A stretch of DNA of 64,000 nucleotides from Rutidosis leptorrhynchoides (GCF_046630445.1 NC_092333.1:105261501-105325500); one strand, 5' to 3'; positions 1 to 11,033 are shown, counted from the stretch's first letter. The notes: a model not told the origin generated them from the letters alone. A program made the numbers and translations.

Positions 1-831
1 GTAATTTTCAACAGTTATTCTTTATTGATTGAATCACAAAGAATCACAACTATCCTTGGCAGAATGATAGTTGGTTGATACAGATTACCTAGATTATAGC
101 TAAGAGGTAAACTAACAGCTATTACACGTTTTGACTCTATAAAAATAAACCCACACCACTAGTTGTTACAATAGTGGATACAAAAATTTATAGTAGTCCT
201 GTTAACCGTGTAATGGTTCTATTGTCCACTGGTACATAGGATGTCTGTACTTGTGGAGACAACTATATCAGAGAGCATGCTCTCTTCTTTCCTCTTTGGT
301 AGCTATTTGCAGGAACACCCCAATTCGGTTTGGCACCACTATTTGATTAAACAAATAGAATGTTGTGTTTCCTAGGTGATGACAAAGTATAACCCATGTC
401 TGCACATGCGTTAACCTTCTGCATTTCCACGTGGTCTTGTAAGGTCACTTGTCAGCCGCCGACGCGTGTCCTTTTCTGTTCAACTTTGTCTTTGACTTCT
501 GTTGAATAGTACCATTGATGTAGACTACTCGGGATATGACTATGCTTATAATGGAGCATAGGTGTCTTGTGTAGTGAGCTGGATTCCAGCTGTGCTGGTT
601 CTTCATTGCTGAGCCACTTCATGTTCTTGATTTGCTGAGTACACATCCTGTGCTGATTGAAGAACACTGTCTACCTTGTGCTGGTAGACTGAGTAGCAAA
701 CTAAACACTCGACACAGCAATATCTGCTGTCTATACATGAACAAACTTGTGCTGACTGCACATAACACTTTAGTACAAATAAATTACAGTTTTGTCATAA
801 TTAAATCCTTAATCATTTTGGGGACTCAATA
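1..831 (-). repeat. SIRE 3' LTR, truncated by window edge
   Basis: This stretch aligns throughout with 51059-51889, the other LTR of the element. About 117 bp of its start (plus-strand left) lie outside the window. The inner end reads CAATA where the other LTR reads CAACA, so the canonical TG...CA terminus has mutated. By eye the two LTRs differ at about 23 positions in about 830 bp, which marks this as the oldest measurable insertion here. I see no coding capacity; short open frames in it are shared by both LTRs and look incidental. Confidence 0.9.
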
Positions 832-847
832 ATCTCCCCCTATTTGA
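832..847 (-). promoter_or_regulatory. SIRE polypurine tract
   Basis: On the minus strand the sequence reads CAAATAGGGGGAGAT directly before the 3' LTR. It is preceded by a TTTGTCATCATC stretch, a combination typical of Sirevirus 3' ends as I know them. This is the expected site for plus-strand DNA priming. The segment 848-1148 between it and ORF3 is a non-coding trailer in which I see nothing else. Confidence 0.8.
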
Positions 848-1148
848 TGATGACAAAACCTATGACATGTAGAGAAAACACTAAAGTCAGCACGGAGGGA
901 CCTAATAAAAAATAGGCAGTAAATTTGTCCCTTTTTAAGTTTGTTATAGGTTCTTTTGCTGAGTTATCCATATCTTATAATTTGATATGATTTGGAAGAT
1001 AAGCTCATTTCACTTTCATTACAACACAATATGTATAGTAATTACAACAACAGCAGAATGAAAAGTGAATTAAACAAAAGATACAATTTGAGCACATAGG
1101 AGACTATCTATCTTTATCCTTTTCTCGTTCTTCTTCAGATAGCTCCTC

Positions 1149-1757
1149 TTATTTGATTCTCCAGGCTTCAGGGAACAGATAAGGTACATCAGCAGGGTCA
1201 AATACAGGGATACAGGGAGGTAGAATGATGGGGCCTTTTTCGGTTGGTCCTTCACCAGTGGATTGCTTTCCTTTAGGTTTTTGAGAGAGGACTTCATCTA
1301 CATTCACCACTGGTGCATTCCCAAACCTTGTTGCTTTCTTGAAGAGCTGTTGGAGTTCAGATTTAAGTATATTTTTGATAGCACTTTCACCTTTACCAAT
1401 GAAATACTCCAAGATCTCCATCCATTCACTAAATCTAAGGGATCTTAACTCATCATAGGTTATTCTTTCTTGAACTTTATTCTCCCTTACAACATTGAAC
1501 GCTCTTTTTGACCCTCTGTTTACTTTGATGATCCTGCTGGGATTGGATCTTCTATTCATCACATCACCATACCTACTCCTATAATAATGATCAGGAAATT
1601 CACTGGTACGAACAGATTCTATAGGAGCAGTAGCAGGTGCTTTCTCAGCAGCTTCCATCTTATCAAATGCCTTATCCTATTCTTTGACAATGGCTTTGGC
1701 TAATTCTAGGGACTCATCCTCTTGCTTTCTATCAGCAGCCAATTTGTCTTCTATATC
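1149..1757 (-). pseudogene. SIRE third ORF, C-terminal part (split off by ATH-A)
   Basis: This is the end of the SIRE post-pol ORF. Removing ATH-A and one copy of its 5-bp duplication joins this frame directly to the one ending at 34982. Just inside the junction one TAG interrupts the frame near 1680; it is a one-base change from CAG. The remaining 169 codons after it are open. The segment is charged and partly helical, ends in a Pro/Ile-rich tail (residues GPIILPPCIPVFDP), and has no catalytic motif I recognise. The function is unknown; by position it corresponds to the so-called env-like ORF of Sireviruses, but there is no visible membrane span. Confidence 0.75.
1753..1757. repeat. Target-site duplication ATATC, left side of ATH-A
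   Basis: ATATC directly precedes the TGATG start of the left ATH-A LTR. The same ATATC follows the ...TTATCA end of the right LTR at 34977-34981. This proves that both LTRs belong to one insertion event in SIRE ORF3. Confidence 0.95.
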
Positions 1758-3013
1758 TGATGTTTGAGCAGAGTGGTATAAAATACTATTAATTTTAGCA
1801 GGAAAATACTATTAAATACGATACAATTTTACACAAGATATTTATTTATTTAGAGAATGGATATACTTAAACCTTGCTACAACACTTATAGGCAGTGTAC
1901 CTAATCGTACAGTAGTGTAGTTTTTAGTAAGTCCGGTTCGTTCTACAGGGAAAATCTTTAAACAAAGCTTAACGCTATATTAGTTTACTTTTATAAAAAT
2001 ACAAATATATATATATAAGTAATATTATTATCATAAAGGGGGGTTTTAACCGTTTAATGACCGGTTTGTCGATTTTAAAACTTTAGTCGCAGTTAAAACC
2101 AAATGTAAAATATTAAAAATAAATACAAGACTTAAATTAAAGCGTAAAGTAAATAACGATAATGAAATTGCGAATAATAAAAGTGCGATAAAATAAACTT
2201 GCGATAATTAAAAAGTACGATAATTAAAAGTGCAATTAAATACAATAACAATAAAAATGCGATAATTAGAAGTGCAATTAAATATAAAATAAAGGAAATT
2301 AAATATGAAATAAAAGAATTATGCTTATTTAAACTTCCGTAATCATGATGTTTGACGTGTTGATTTTTAGTTTATTCCCATGGGTTAATTGTCCTTTGTC
2401 CTGGATTATTTAATATGTCCGTCTGGTTTTTGTCCATAACAGTCCATCAGTCATAAATATAAAGTGCGAGTGTCCTCGTCAAATTATCCTTATACCCGAA
2501 GTTAAATATTCCAACTAATTGGGGACTTAAACTGTAACAAGATTTTAATACTTTGTTTAATAATTACACCAGGATGTCGACTGAGTGTAACCCAAGGTTT
2601 TAATATTTTGTTATCAATTATACCAAGTGTACTTGTACATAATTTTACCCCTGTTTTAATTATTCTAGTGGCTATTAATCCATTCCCGTGTCCGGTTAAA
2701 TGAACGATTATTCGTACATATAAATACCCCGCCCATCTTGTCCGATCGAGTGTATATGGTAATTTATAGGGACGCCCAATTGTAAATCTTTATATTAACA
2801 TTAACAAACTATCATTTAGTTAAACAAATATAAAGCCCATTAATAGCCCATAGTCTAATTTCCACAAGTGTCGTTCTTTTTTCCAAACCCCAATTATGGT
2901 ACAAAGCCCAATTACCCAATTTTAGTAATTAGCCCAACATCATGATTACTTCGGATTAAATAAGCATAATAATAACTTAGCTACGAGACATTAAATTAAA
3001 AAGGTTGAACATA

Positions 3014-3019
3014 ACTTAC
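3014..3019 (-). promoter_or_regulatory. Candidate 5' splice donor in LTR (GTAAGT)
   Basis: On the minus strand the sequence CATT|GTAAGTTATG lies about 195 bp downstream of the TATA box. The same string is kept in the other ATH-A LTR (34246-34251), in ATH-C (53976-53981) and in ATH-B (55112-55117). It could be the leader donor for a spliced subgenomic RNA. The evidence is only consensus match and conservation. Confidence 0.35.
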
Positions 3020-3208
3020 AATGATTAAAAATAGCGTAGCGTTACACGGACAGAATTTTGACTTACACCCTTACAACATTTGCTAACATACCCTTATTAT
3101 TAGGATTAAAATTAAAATTAAAATTAAAATTAAAATATAAATATAAATATTTACGTATAGATATAGAGAGGATGGATATATATGTTTTTGCGTTCACCAA
3201 ACTGCGAA

Positions 3209-3214
3209 TTTATA
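3209..3214 (-). promoter_or_regulatory. TATA box of ATH-A 3' LTR
   Basis: The minus strand reads CTCCTATAAATTCGC. It starts 24 bp downstream of the palindrome pair in element direction. The same arrangement is found at 34429-34434, 54172-54177 and 54825-54830, so this is the best candidate for the LTR core promoter. Confidence 0.7.
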
Positions 3215-3238
3215 GGAGATGTGGCCTGACTTTTCATG

Positions 3239-3290
3239 CCATGCGATCGCATGGACTTTCTTCTTCCTGGCCATGCGATCGCATGGCCAG
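3239..3290. promoter_or_regulatory. Paired 16-bp palindromes, 32-bp spacing (ATH-A 3' LTR)
   Basis: Two copies of CCATGCGATCGCATGG lie at 3239-3254 and 3271-3286. Their centres are 32 bp apart. The second is the middle of a 24-bp perfect palindrome (3267-3290). They sit directly upstream of the TATA box in element orientation. The same spacing recurs at six other places in the window. They may bind a dimeric factor on one DNA face (three helical turns) or fold in RNA; neither is proven. Confidence 0.85.
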
Positions 3291-3759
3291 CTGGGAGAGC
3301 TCACATGTTGCTTGTTTCCTTGTGCCGACGTTTTATAAATATAATATAATATAATATATATATTAATTTTAAGAATTAATTATATATTATATTATATTCA
3401 TATGCATAGTTGACTTGTAATTTTTAGTCCGTTGCGTCGAGCGTTGAGAGTTGACTCTGGTCCCGGTTCCGGATTTTCGAACGTCCTTGCGTACAATTTA
3501 ATATCTTGTACTTTGCGTTTTGAATCTTGTACTCTTGTAATTTTGAGACGTTTCTTATCAATAATTGGAACCTCTTTGATTGTCTTTTTTACTTTTGAGC
3601 TTTTTGGTCGTTTGCGTCTTCAATTCGTCGAATCTGTCTTTTGTCTTCACCTTTTAATATTTAAACGAATATCACTTTTAAATAGAACAATTGCAACTAA
3701 AAGCTTGTCTTTCTTGAGGAATAATGCTATGAAATATATGTTCGTTTTTAGCATTATCA

Positions 3760-3775
3760 AATATTCCCACACTTG
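3760..3775 (-). promoter_or_regulatory. ATH-A polypurine tract
   Basis: On the minus strand AAGTGTGGGAATATT ends at the LTR boundary, the position expected for plus-strand priming in an LTR retroelement. Confidence 0.65.
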
Positions 3776-5252
3776 AGCGTTGCTTGTCCTCAAGCAATAT
3801 CGTCTTGAAATACTAGAATCACTTCTTTATCCTTCACACTTTGTACATCAGTGATTTCTATACGGCGGTATAAACAATGGTAGTAACGAAATGGTTTACA
3901 GTCCCACATGACTATAAAACTTTAGATCCATTAAGGAAATTGGATCTTTATGAAAACATTTGATCTTTTGAAAATTAAATCTAGTTTTTACCCTAGATAA
4001 GTTTTCCGGAATAACCCTTCACCGGTGTTTGCAAAATATTTTTGTGGGCTTGGTGGGTTTCAGATTTGAAAATTTTAGCTCAAAACTTGCAGTTTTGTGT
4101 CACCCACTTGCTAACCTTGTATTAGGAAAGCAACACGTCCAGTTTACTTGTCCCGTATATTACCTTTCGGTAAACTACCATCCGGTTGTAAAGGAAAGCG
4201 TTGAACAAGGAACTGTTAAGGCAATGTCCCCTGACATGCTTTTAATTATGGTCTATAATGTGTCAGACGCAATTACTATCCTTGGTAGGAGCAATAGTAA
4301 AGCTCACCCTTATAATTTTTCGGTCTGGCACAAGGTCCTGTCCTTGACCATGCTATGCAACCACCATTCTTACGGTTGACACCCGATTTGGTTCAGGTGA
4401 CCTAATGAATTCCAGGTGAATTCCTAGGATTTTACGTTCAATGGTAATGAACGCATTGAAAATGGGTTTTTAGAAAACAAATCGGTTTGTAATTTTATCA
4501 AAATATTTTCTCGTTCAAGCTCGAGTTTAGATATCATTGAATTCCATGAGTTTGAATTCTCAATCTTTAAGGTCAATCTCTAGGATTGAGTAATATCAGG
4601 CTTAAAAGCTGATTTTTAATCTTTAAGAAGATTATCCTTTCTGGGGATCTGATTCATTAGTCTTATCCAGCTAATTTGCATGGTGCCCCCCCATTGTACG
4701 AGATAAATCCTTCTCATGGTTAGGATAAATCTGACCACTTGGCGACCCTGTTTAATGCTGAGGTCCGTGGATTTCCTGCTGATTTTAGTGATGACTTTTC
4801 TAGATTTTTCGTCAACCTACAGCTGGTCTGGACGACAACTTCTTGACCTAAATCAAGAAGCGCGTGTCTTTTTCGGAAGACTTTACTTCCTTTTAATGAT
4901 GGAATTGATTCATCGTGTAGATCCATCTCTTCTTTTCTTTCATCGGGTAAAATAGTTTAGTTTAGTCCAAAGCAAAAGTATTTTCAGTTATTTGTTACAG
5001 AAATATGTGACATATGTTTAAGATAACTTGGTAATTTTTCCCACACTTGGCTTTTATTTTCCTTTTTATTGTCCTCTATTCCATTTTAAATGAATTTTAA
5101 CATTTTGGTTTGTTTCTCAATTTATGTCCTTTCTGAGGTAACAATAATTTCGGTGTTAAAACCTAGTTTTATCGTTCATAAAATTGTATAAACATGATTT
5201 TGAGTTCATTTAATTGAAAATTTTGAAAAAATTTTACTAGAATTGGGTAATA

Positions 5253-5325
5253 AGTATATAAGACTAGGGCTGTTCTTTATTATCAGAGAGCACTAGATTC
5301 TAATACAACTACTGCTTTACTAGTA
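5253..5325. repeat. 73-bp patch shared with SIRE ORF3
   Basis: This segment matches 39558-39630 at 70 of 73 positions in the same plus-strand orientation. The flanking sequences do not match. It is non-coding here but lies in the third ORF of SIRE, at the place where that reading frame shifts. Confidence 0.85.
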
Positions 5326-5874
5326 TTTTTAATGGTAACCAAGTGTTTATGATAAAAATTTAAAAAATCCGAAAGAATTTAACCCTTTCCCACACTTAAG
5401 ATCTTGCAATGCCCTCATTTGCAAGAAATCAGTAACAATTTAAATTATTGAGGGTGATTTGTGTGAAAATGATTAAATTTTTACCAAAGTTTCCAAATAT
5501 ATTGGCGTTTGTTTGCTGAATGATAAATGGTGCACATCATTTGTTCATTCCGTCTTGTTGTTATTTCACATATATTTTGCATCTCGTCGTCAAAATTAGT
5601 AGCTTTTGCTGAACTTAATGCCAGTCTTTGAAAATGCGATGTTTTACCCTGTTTTGTACAATCGACAATATACATATATACAAATATAATCATGCATGGC
5701 AATTTGAAATGGGACTCAATATCCCACTTTCAAATTCTAAATATGAAATATTAGTACACAATAATAATAAAAATAATAAAAATTACACAAATATATCCAA
5801 TAGCATAAGTTTAAACATGAAAAAGTCAAAAGATAAAAACATAAAAATTATAAAAATAACCAAATGGAACTAAA

Positions 5875-7389
5875 TCAGTCTGGATATGGGTTCCAGTTCA
5901 TCTCGTCAGGTGGGTTCCATTGTTGGTTATAGGTGTTTTGATAGGCTTGGTTATAGTCATACCGGTTAAAGGGTGGTCGGATATCGGGGCTATGTGGCGG
6001 AAAGTGAGCAGGTCGAGTAGGTACATAGTTATTTGGTACCTGATATGATAGATGGCTCATGATTTGGTGCTGATGAACTAACCAGCTATCGTGTTGGCGT
6101 CACCTATAATCCTCGTATACTCGCTCGGAGTTCCACTGCTCATACATACTATGTCTGGCCGCGTTCGTCATTGCTTCCTCATCTATACGAACGTGGACGT
6201 CAAGAATAGCATCTCGAAAGACATCCCTAATGTCTTCCGCCTCCTCCATTTCCTCGTCTGAGCCTCTCTCTACCTGAGGATGAGATCCCTCATAGGGTAC
6301 TGCCTGGTTACGTCTACTTTTCAATACCTTAGCACCCACATAAACTTTCAATCCTAAGGGCTCAACCTGTTCTCTACAAAGCTGTAATGGACCCCCTTGG
6401 TTCCTATCAACACCTAAATACTCTCCAATGAGAGTCACAAAAATACCTCCTCCTATTATACTCCCGTCCTGCATTCCCTCTACCATTTTAGATAAATAAA
6501 AAGCAACACAGTAAGGGATATTGACAAAGCTTCTAGGATCCCGAATACACTTTAAGTAGAATAAATCATGTAAGGTAATTTTTTCTTTATTATGACCTCT
6601 CTGTGTAATCGAGTTAGCCAAAAATCTATGAATAATACGAAGCTCGGCTCTGTCAATATGTGTATAGGAGTGTCCTCCTGCTCGTGTAAAAACATCAAAA
6701 TGTGACATACGCCTCCAAATGGCGTCAGCGTCAAAGTTACTATCTACCCTTTCACCATAATGAATCAAATTTGTACAATCGGGTAATAGCAACTCACCAG
6801 GAGTATATATCTGTAAGGCCCTGGCCATGTCCAACATGGACATTCTGTACATCCTACCGCCAAGGATAAACCTAAGAAATCTTCTATCATCTATTCTAAC
6901 TATATTTGCATCAAGTGATACAGTACTCATCAACTCAACACACCATTCCTTATATACAGGTCTACGAATGGTGAAAAGACGTTCCCAATCTGTAAAAGAA
7001 GAACTGCCATACCTTTGAACTAAAAGCTGTCTAACACGGTCAGCTAGATGGACCGTTTCTAAAGGGGCCCAATCGATTACCCTTGGCACCTCTACATTTT
7101 TTGTTACCAATTTGAATTTGTTCCTTTGATATGTCTCGTAATCTCTCCATCTCCTATCAAATCTCAGATTAGGATGCAGAGTGTGCTCAGGAATCGTTGG
7201 GAATTCTACTGGCGGCCTCATTGGGAATACTATGAATTCATCAACAAACTGTACCGGATCATAATAAGGTATGTGCTGATCAGGCTGTTGTTGTTCCTGT
7301 TGTGGTTCTTGTTCGTGTTGCATTTCTGGTTCTGGTGCTGGTGCTGGTCGTCTAGATGATGATGCTCCTGAACCTCCAGTATCGGCTTT
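5875..7389 (-). pseudogene. ATH-A third ORF (Athila ORF-1/env-position protein), exon 2
   Basis: The main open frame (7389-6100, about 430 codons) resembles the plant Athila ORF-1 type protein that occupies the env position. It has an acidic Gln/Pro-rich N-terminus (about residues 15-45) and a conserved middle with aromatic motifs such as FTDWERLF and YGERVDSNFDADAIWRRM. One TGA at 6100-6102 is followed in the same frame by about 75 more codons rich in Pro, Asn, Tyr and Gln ending at 5875, so the protein was probably about 505 residues. There is no ATG at its start: an in-frame TAA lies just upstream, and the frame opens at a TTTTGCAG|AAA splice acceptor. I see no signal peptide or membrane span, so env-like is positional only. 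Confidence 0.75.
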
Positions 7390-9214
7390 CTGCAAAACAC
7401 ATTAAACACAAAATTTGTGCATCCAAATATGCATTAGTGTTAGCAAAATAACAACTTAAAACAATCACTATAACATGTTAAATCAAAATTAAACTTATAC
7501 ACATTTTCACAATTTTTCTCAATTCTACATTTTTCAAATAAGCACATATGAAAATGTATACAAAGTTCATAAGCTTTTAACTCAAATAACATGTCAAAAT
7601 ATTCATTACTAATAATTAAACAAGTCTCAAATGGCAATTACATCAAATTAATCAAGTTCATGAATTTTGGACTTAAAAAGTCCACTTTAATCTCCAAAAA
7701 TCATGTTTAGGATCATTGTTTGGATCATTTAACTATCTAAACATGTTACACTACTCAATTTAGCAATAATTCATGATAAAAATTGGCCATAACCTGTTTA
7801 TATCAAAAAGCCCCAAATTGCTCAAGAACACAAACCCTAGATTTCTAAAAATTTTGAAGTTTTTAGCTTCAAATCATGTTAAATAGCATCAATCTAGGTT
7901 ATACATGCATAAAATACTAACAATTTAACACTAATTACACTAGAAATTAACAAAATTGCATTAGGTAAAAAAATTGGTAATTATCACAAAAACTAGGAAT
8001 TTATAGAGTTTAGGGGTGTAATTTTTACCAATTTGCTGAAGAATGAGAATCTAGGCATGATTAGAGCAAGAAAAATGACGAATTACGGTGAATTTTGGTG
8101 AAATTTGGAGAGAATTTGAGTCTGTTTTCGGGTATGTGTGTGTTTTTGTGGAGAAAGACAGACCAGTCGACTGTCTTGTATCAGGTCTGATTTTTGCCTC
8201 CATGCGATCGAATGGAGGTATAGTGAAAATCCCATGCGATCGCATGGGGGTCCGGGTACAGTGTTTTCAGCTTTTTTTTTTCTTTTTTTTAACTTTAACT
8301 TATAAAACAATTAAGTGATTAATTTTAAAATTTTGTTTCCCTTTTTCTTAGGACGAGGTCGTTTCGGATCGATGTCCTAGTCCGTCCTTCGACAAAATTT
8401 TAAAATTTGTCTTTTTCAAGCGATTGTTTTAAAAGCTTAGATTTTTGGGTTTTTTAATTTTTTTGGCATACCTTACTTCAATAAGATTAAAAATAGTGAT
8501 AATAAAAGTTCTCGTCCCTCCCTTGGGTAAAGCAATTTCGGTTCAAAGACCTAGTCTTCAACTTACGACGAATTTTAAAAATCGTATTTTTAACTTAATG
8601 AGATAAAGTAAATTTTTGTTTTTAAATTCACACAACTTAAATATAAAATTCAAAATTAATATTAAAAATTCACACCGAACTTAAAATTTGAAATGCATAA
8701 AATTAAAAATTCATATTTTAAAAATTAAAAATTCACACCAAACTTAATTTAAAAATTCATATTATAAATTCACACCAAACTTATATTAATTTTTACAATT
8801 TTAAATATATTATTTTTACAAAGTTTACAATATTAATTTAAGATTTATATATTAATTTTAAAAACATGGTAAAAATAAAATTAAAAAATCTTTTTGGCTT
8901 TTTATCCCACTTTAATCAATAAAATATTATCAAAAATATGCGCCCCACTTTTCGGTAAAGTAATTTCGGTTCCATGACCTAATTTAACTCATGATTAATT
9001 TTTGAAATATTTTAGGTTGATTGATTAAAGATATTTATACCTTAAGAATAAACGTTAAATTTCGCAGTGATGTAATAAATTTTTGAATGATATCAATAAT
9101 TTCGGTCGCCAAACCTAATTTTATTCAATACCAATTTAATACTTTATAGCGAACAAATTAGCGTTTATTATCAAAAGGTTAAAAATAAAAATAATAAAAA
9201 CTGTATAAACATAC
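7390..9214 (-). other. Predicted 1825-nt intron before ORF3
   Basis: In element direction the donor is CACAG|GTATGT (9215/9214) and the acceptor is GTTTTGCAG|AAAGCC (7390/7389). The region between is AT-rich and non-coding, and it holds one palindrome pair (8197-8248). A TATAAA-like string (minus CTCTATAAATTCC, about 8000-8010) also lies in it, so an internal promoter for ORF3 is an alternative to splicing. The donor is matched in ATH-B (CACAG|GTAAGT). The acceptor cannot be compared because ATH-B leaves the window. Confidence 0.6.
8197..8248. promoter_or_regulatory. Paired palindromes, 32-bp spacing (ATH-A intron)
   Basis: Boxes at 8200-8215 (CCATGCGATCGAATGG, one mismatch to the core) and 8232-8247 (CCATGCGATCGCATGG). 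Centres are 8207.5 and 8239.5, again 32 bp apart. The spacer sequence is unrelated to that of the LTR pair. The flanks extend the symmetry (CCTCC...GGAGG; CCC...GGG), so symmetry is kept even where the sequence differs. Confidence 0.8.
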
Positions 9215-9256
9215 CTGTGAAATAGATTTCTTAGTTATATGATCTATCCCATTCAT
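9215..9256 (-). CDS. Predicted 14-codon first exon of ATH-A ORF3
   Basis: An ATG at 9256-9254 opens 14 codons (MNGIDHITKKSISQ) that end exactly at the donor CAG|GTATGT with no split codon. The third-ORF acceptor is also in phase 0, so the join gives an ATG-started ORF3. It overlaps the end of the zinc-knuckle ORF in a different frame. ATH-B has an ATG exon of exactly the same length (63850-63891) although almost all residues differ. Inferred from sequence only; RNA evidence is lacking. Confidence 0.5.
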
Positions 9257-9647
9257 AAGATAGTCGATTTAATTGGTTTTCCATGGCTACATAGGCGTAA
9301 CCTCGAGCATTCAGTGTCTTTTCTTCTAAACATATGAACGGTCCGTCTCTGCATAAAGTAACAAATTCGGTATTTGAATAGGTTTGATTATTTGAACATT
9401 TACCTCCATGTGACCATTTTCCGCATTTGTGACATCGTTCTAGGTGTCGTGCTCTTCTTTTCGCTGCGGATTTTGATTTTCCTTTACCAAATTGTAACTT
9501 ATTATCTTCGCATCTGGATTCTTTTCTAACTCCGTCCAATCTTTCTCTGATTACTGATACTATTTCACTCGGAAGTGTGTCATTTTTACGTTTAGTGATC
9601 AAAGCGTGTAGTATTAGACCATGGTTTAGTTCACAGGCAGTCTTCAT
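9231..9647 (-). CDS. Small CCHC/basic accessory ORF between integrase and ORF3 (ATH-A)
   Basis: This intact 138-codon ORF has a basic stretch (GKGKSKSAAKRRARH, about residues 54-68) followed by a zinc-knuckle-like CHKCGKWSHGGKC (C-x2-C-x4-H-x3-C, about residues 72-84). It is neither gag nor integrase; the element's own gag has a different knuckle. A strong acceptor (T-rich tract then AG at 9652-9651) lies three bases before the ATG, and a donor follows the stop by 16 bases, so the ORF fills one predicted exon (9650-9215). ATH-B keeps the ORF, the acceptor and the donor. A nucleic-acid-binding regulator is plausible by composition. I do not recognise a named family. Confidence 0.7.
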   Translation of the reverse strand: MKTACELNHGLILHALITKRKNDTLPSEIVSVIRERLDGVRKESRCEDNKLQFGKGKSKSAAKRRARHLERCHKCGKWSHGGKCSNNQTYSNTEFVTLCRDGPFICLEEKTLNARGYAYVAMENQLNRLSYEWDRSYN

Positions 9648-9812
9648 TTCCTAAAAAAAAATAAAAATTCAGAATGGGGGGAGAAGACTAGTTCTTTAGG
9701 GTCTGCTAGGGAAAGACGATTCGGGTTCCATTTTCGAGAACTACATGAAAACAGACAATCTAACTCTAACAGAAATACATATTATCCTTTAAAGACTTGA
9801 TTCTCCCCACAC

Positions 9813-11033
9813 TTAGTTAGCTGTGGTGTCGAAATTGTGATTAACTTCATCATCGAATTCCATTGGACTATCTATGTAGTGTTTAACTCTGTGACCATTA
9901 ACTTTAAATTCAATCCCATTTGAATTTATTAATTCTATCGTTCCGTATGGAAAAACTCTTTTGACTATGAATGGTCCAGACCATCTTGATTTCAATTTTC
10001 CAGGAAATAGCTTGAATCGTGAATTGAAAAGAAGAACTCTGTCTCCTTCTTTAAATTCTTTTAAACTTCTGATTCTTTAATCATGCCATTTCTTCGTTCT
10101 TTCCTTATAGATTAACGAATTTTCGTATGCTTCATGTCTTAATTCTTCTAATCCGTTTAGTTGACTTAATCGTAGACATCCGGCTTCATGTAAATCAAGA
10201 TTACATGTCTTCAAAGCCCAAAATGCTTTGTGTTCAATTTCTACTGGAAGATGACATGCTTTTCCATAAACAAGTCTAAAAGGTGTGGTTCCAATTGGAG
10301 TTTTGTAGGCTGTTCTAAAAGCCCAGAGTGCATCCTCCAATTTAATGGACCATTCCTTCGGATTTGATCCTACGGTTTTCTCTAGAATACGTTTTAAAGC
10401 TCGGTTGGTATTTTCAAGTTGTCCACTTGTTTGTGGATGATATGCGGTGGAGATTTTATGAGTTACTCCATATCTTTTAAGAACTTTCTCAAGTTGATTA
10501 TTACAGAAATGAGTACCCTGATCACTTATTAAAGCTTTCGGTGTTCCAAACCTTGCAAAAAGGCGTTTTAAAAAGTTGACTACAACTCGTGCATCGTTAG
10601 TTGGGAGAGCTTGTGCTTCCGCCCATTTAGATACATAATCAATGGCTACGAGAATATAGAGATTATTATGAGATTTTGGAAATGGACCCATAAAGTCAAT
10701 ACCCCAAATGTCAAATACTTCACATACTTGGATAACATTTTGTGGTATTTCATCACGTTGACTTATTTTTCCGGCCCTTTGACAAGCATCACAGGATTTG
10801 CAAAGAAGGTGTGCGTCTTTGTAAATTGTAGGCCAATAGAATCCAGCATCATAAACTTTTCTTGCTGTTAGTTGAGACCCATAATGCCCTCCTGTTGGTC
10901 CTGTGTGACAATGGTTTAATATTTTACTAGCTTCATCTCCAAATACACATCGGCGTATTATTCCATCGGGACAACTTTTAAACAAATGTGGATCTTCCCA
11001 AAAATAGTGTTTTATATCACTGAAGAATTTCTT
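9813..11033 (-). pseudogene. ATH-A integrase
   Basis: It catalyses insertion of element DNA. Visible are the N-terminal zinc-binding HHCC region ([12 protein letters not shown] ... LCKSCDAC), then the catalytic triad D (WGIDFMGP), D (SDQGTHF) and E (SGQLENTNR), with 35 residues between the second D and the E. A C-terminal [16 protein letters not shown] segment of GPY/F type follows. The frame is broken by TGA at 11034-11036 (ATH-B has CGA there) and by TAA near 10077 (ATH-B has AAA). The last open part ends at 9813. 9648-9812 is a short non-coding gap to the accessory exon. The core is otherwise well kept. Confidence 0.9.

Larger units (their letters stand above)
1758..3759 (-). repeat. ATH-A 3' LTR
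   Basis: This 2002-bp LTR pairs with 32990-34976 and has TGAT...ATCA ends. In element direction it holds the paired 16-bp palindromes, a TATA box about 24 bp further on, a conserved GTAAGT and an AT-rich second half. A short run of AAAATT units near 3108-3140 is longer than in the other LTR and explains much of the size difference. Open frames in it are incidental. Confidence 0.92.
3760..5874 (-). other. ATH-A 3' non-coding region
   Basis: About 2.1 kb separate the third ORF from the 3' LTR. I see no convincing coding sequence; open frames are short and without motifs. It contains a 73-bp patch shared with SIRE (5253-5325) and a second purine-rich string around 5040 that resembles the terminal tract (CCCACACTTGG on plus). 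The rest is AT-rich filler. Confidence 0.6.

Noticed and set aside
3058..3776. Open frames in the ATH-A LTR (also 34392-35047)
   Set aside because: They cross the palindrome and promoter region, lie antisense to the element and have no motif.
5875..7389. Calling ORF3 a true envelope glycoprotein
   Set aside because: I see no signal peptide, no membrane span and no fusion-peptide-like segment; only the position matches.
10611..10871. Plus-strand 86-codon frame
   Set aside because: It is antisense to the ATH-A integrase core.
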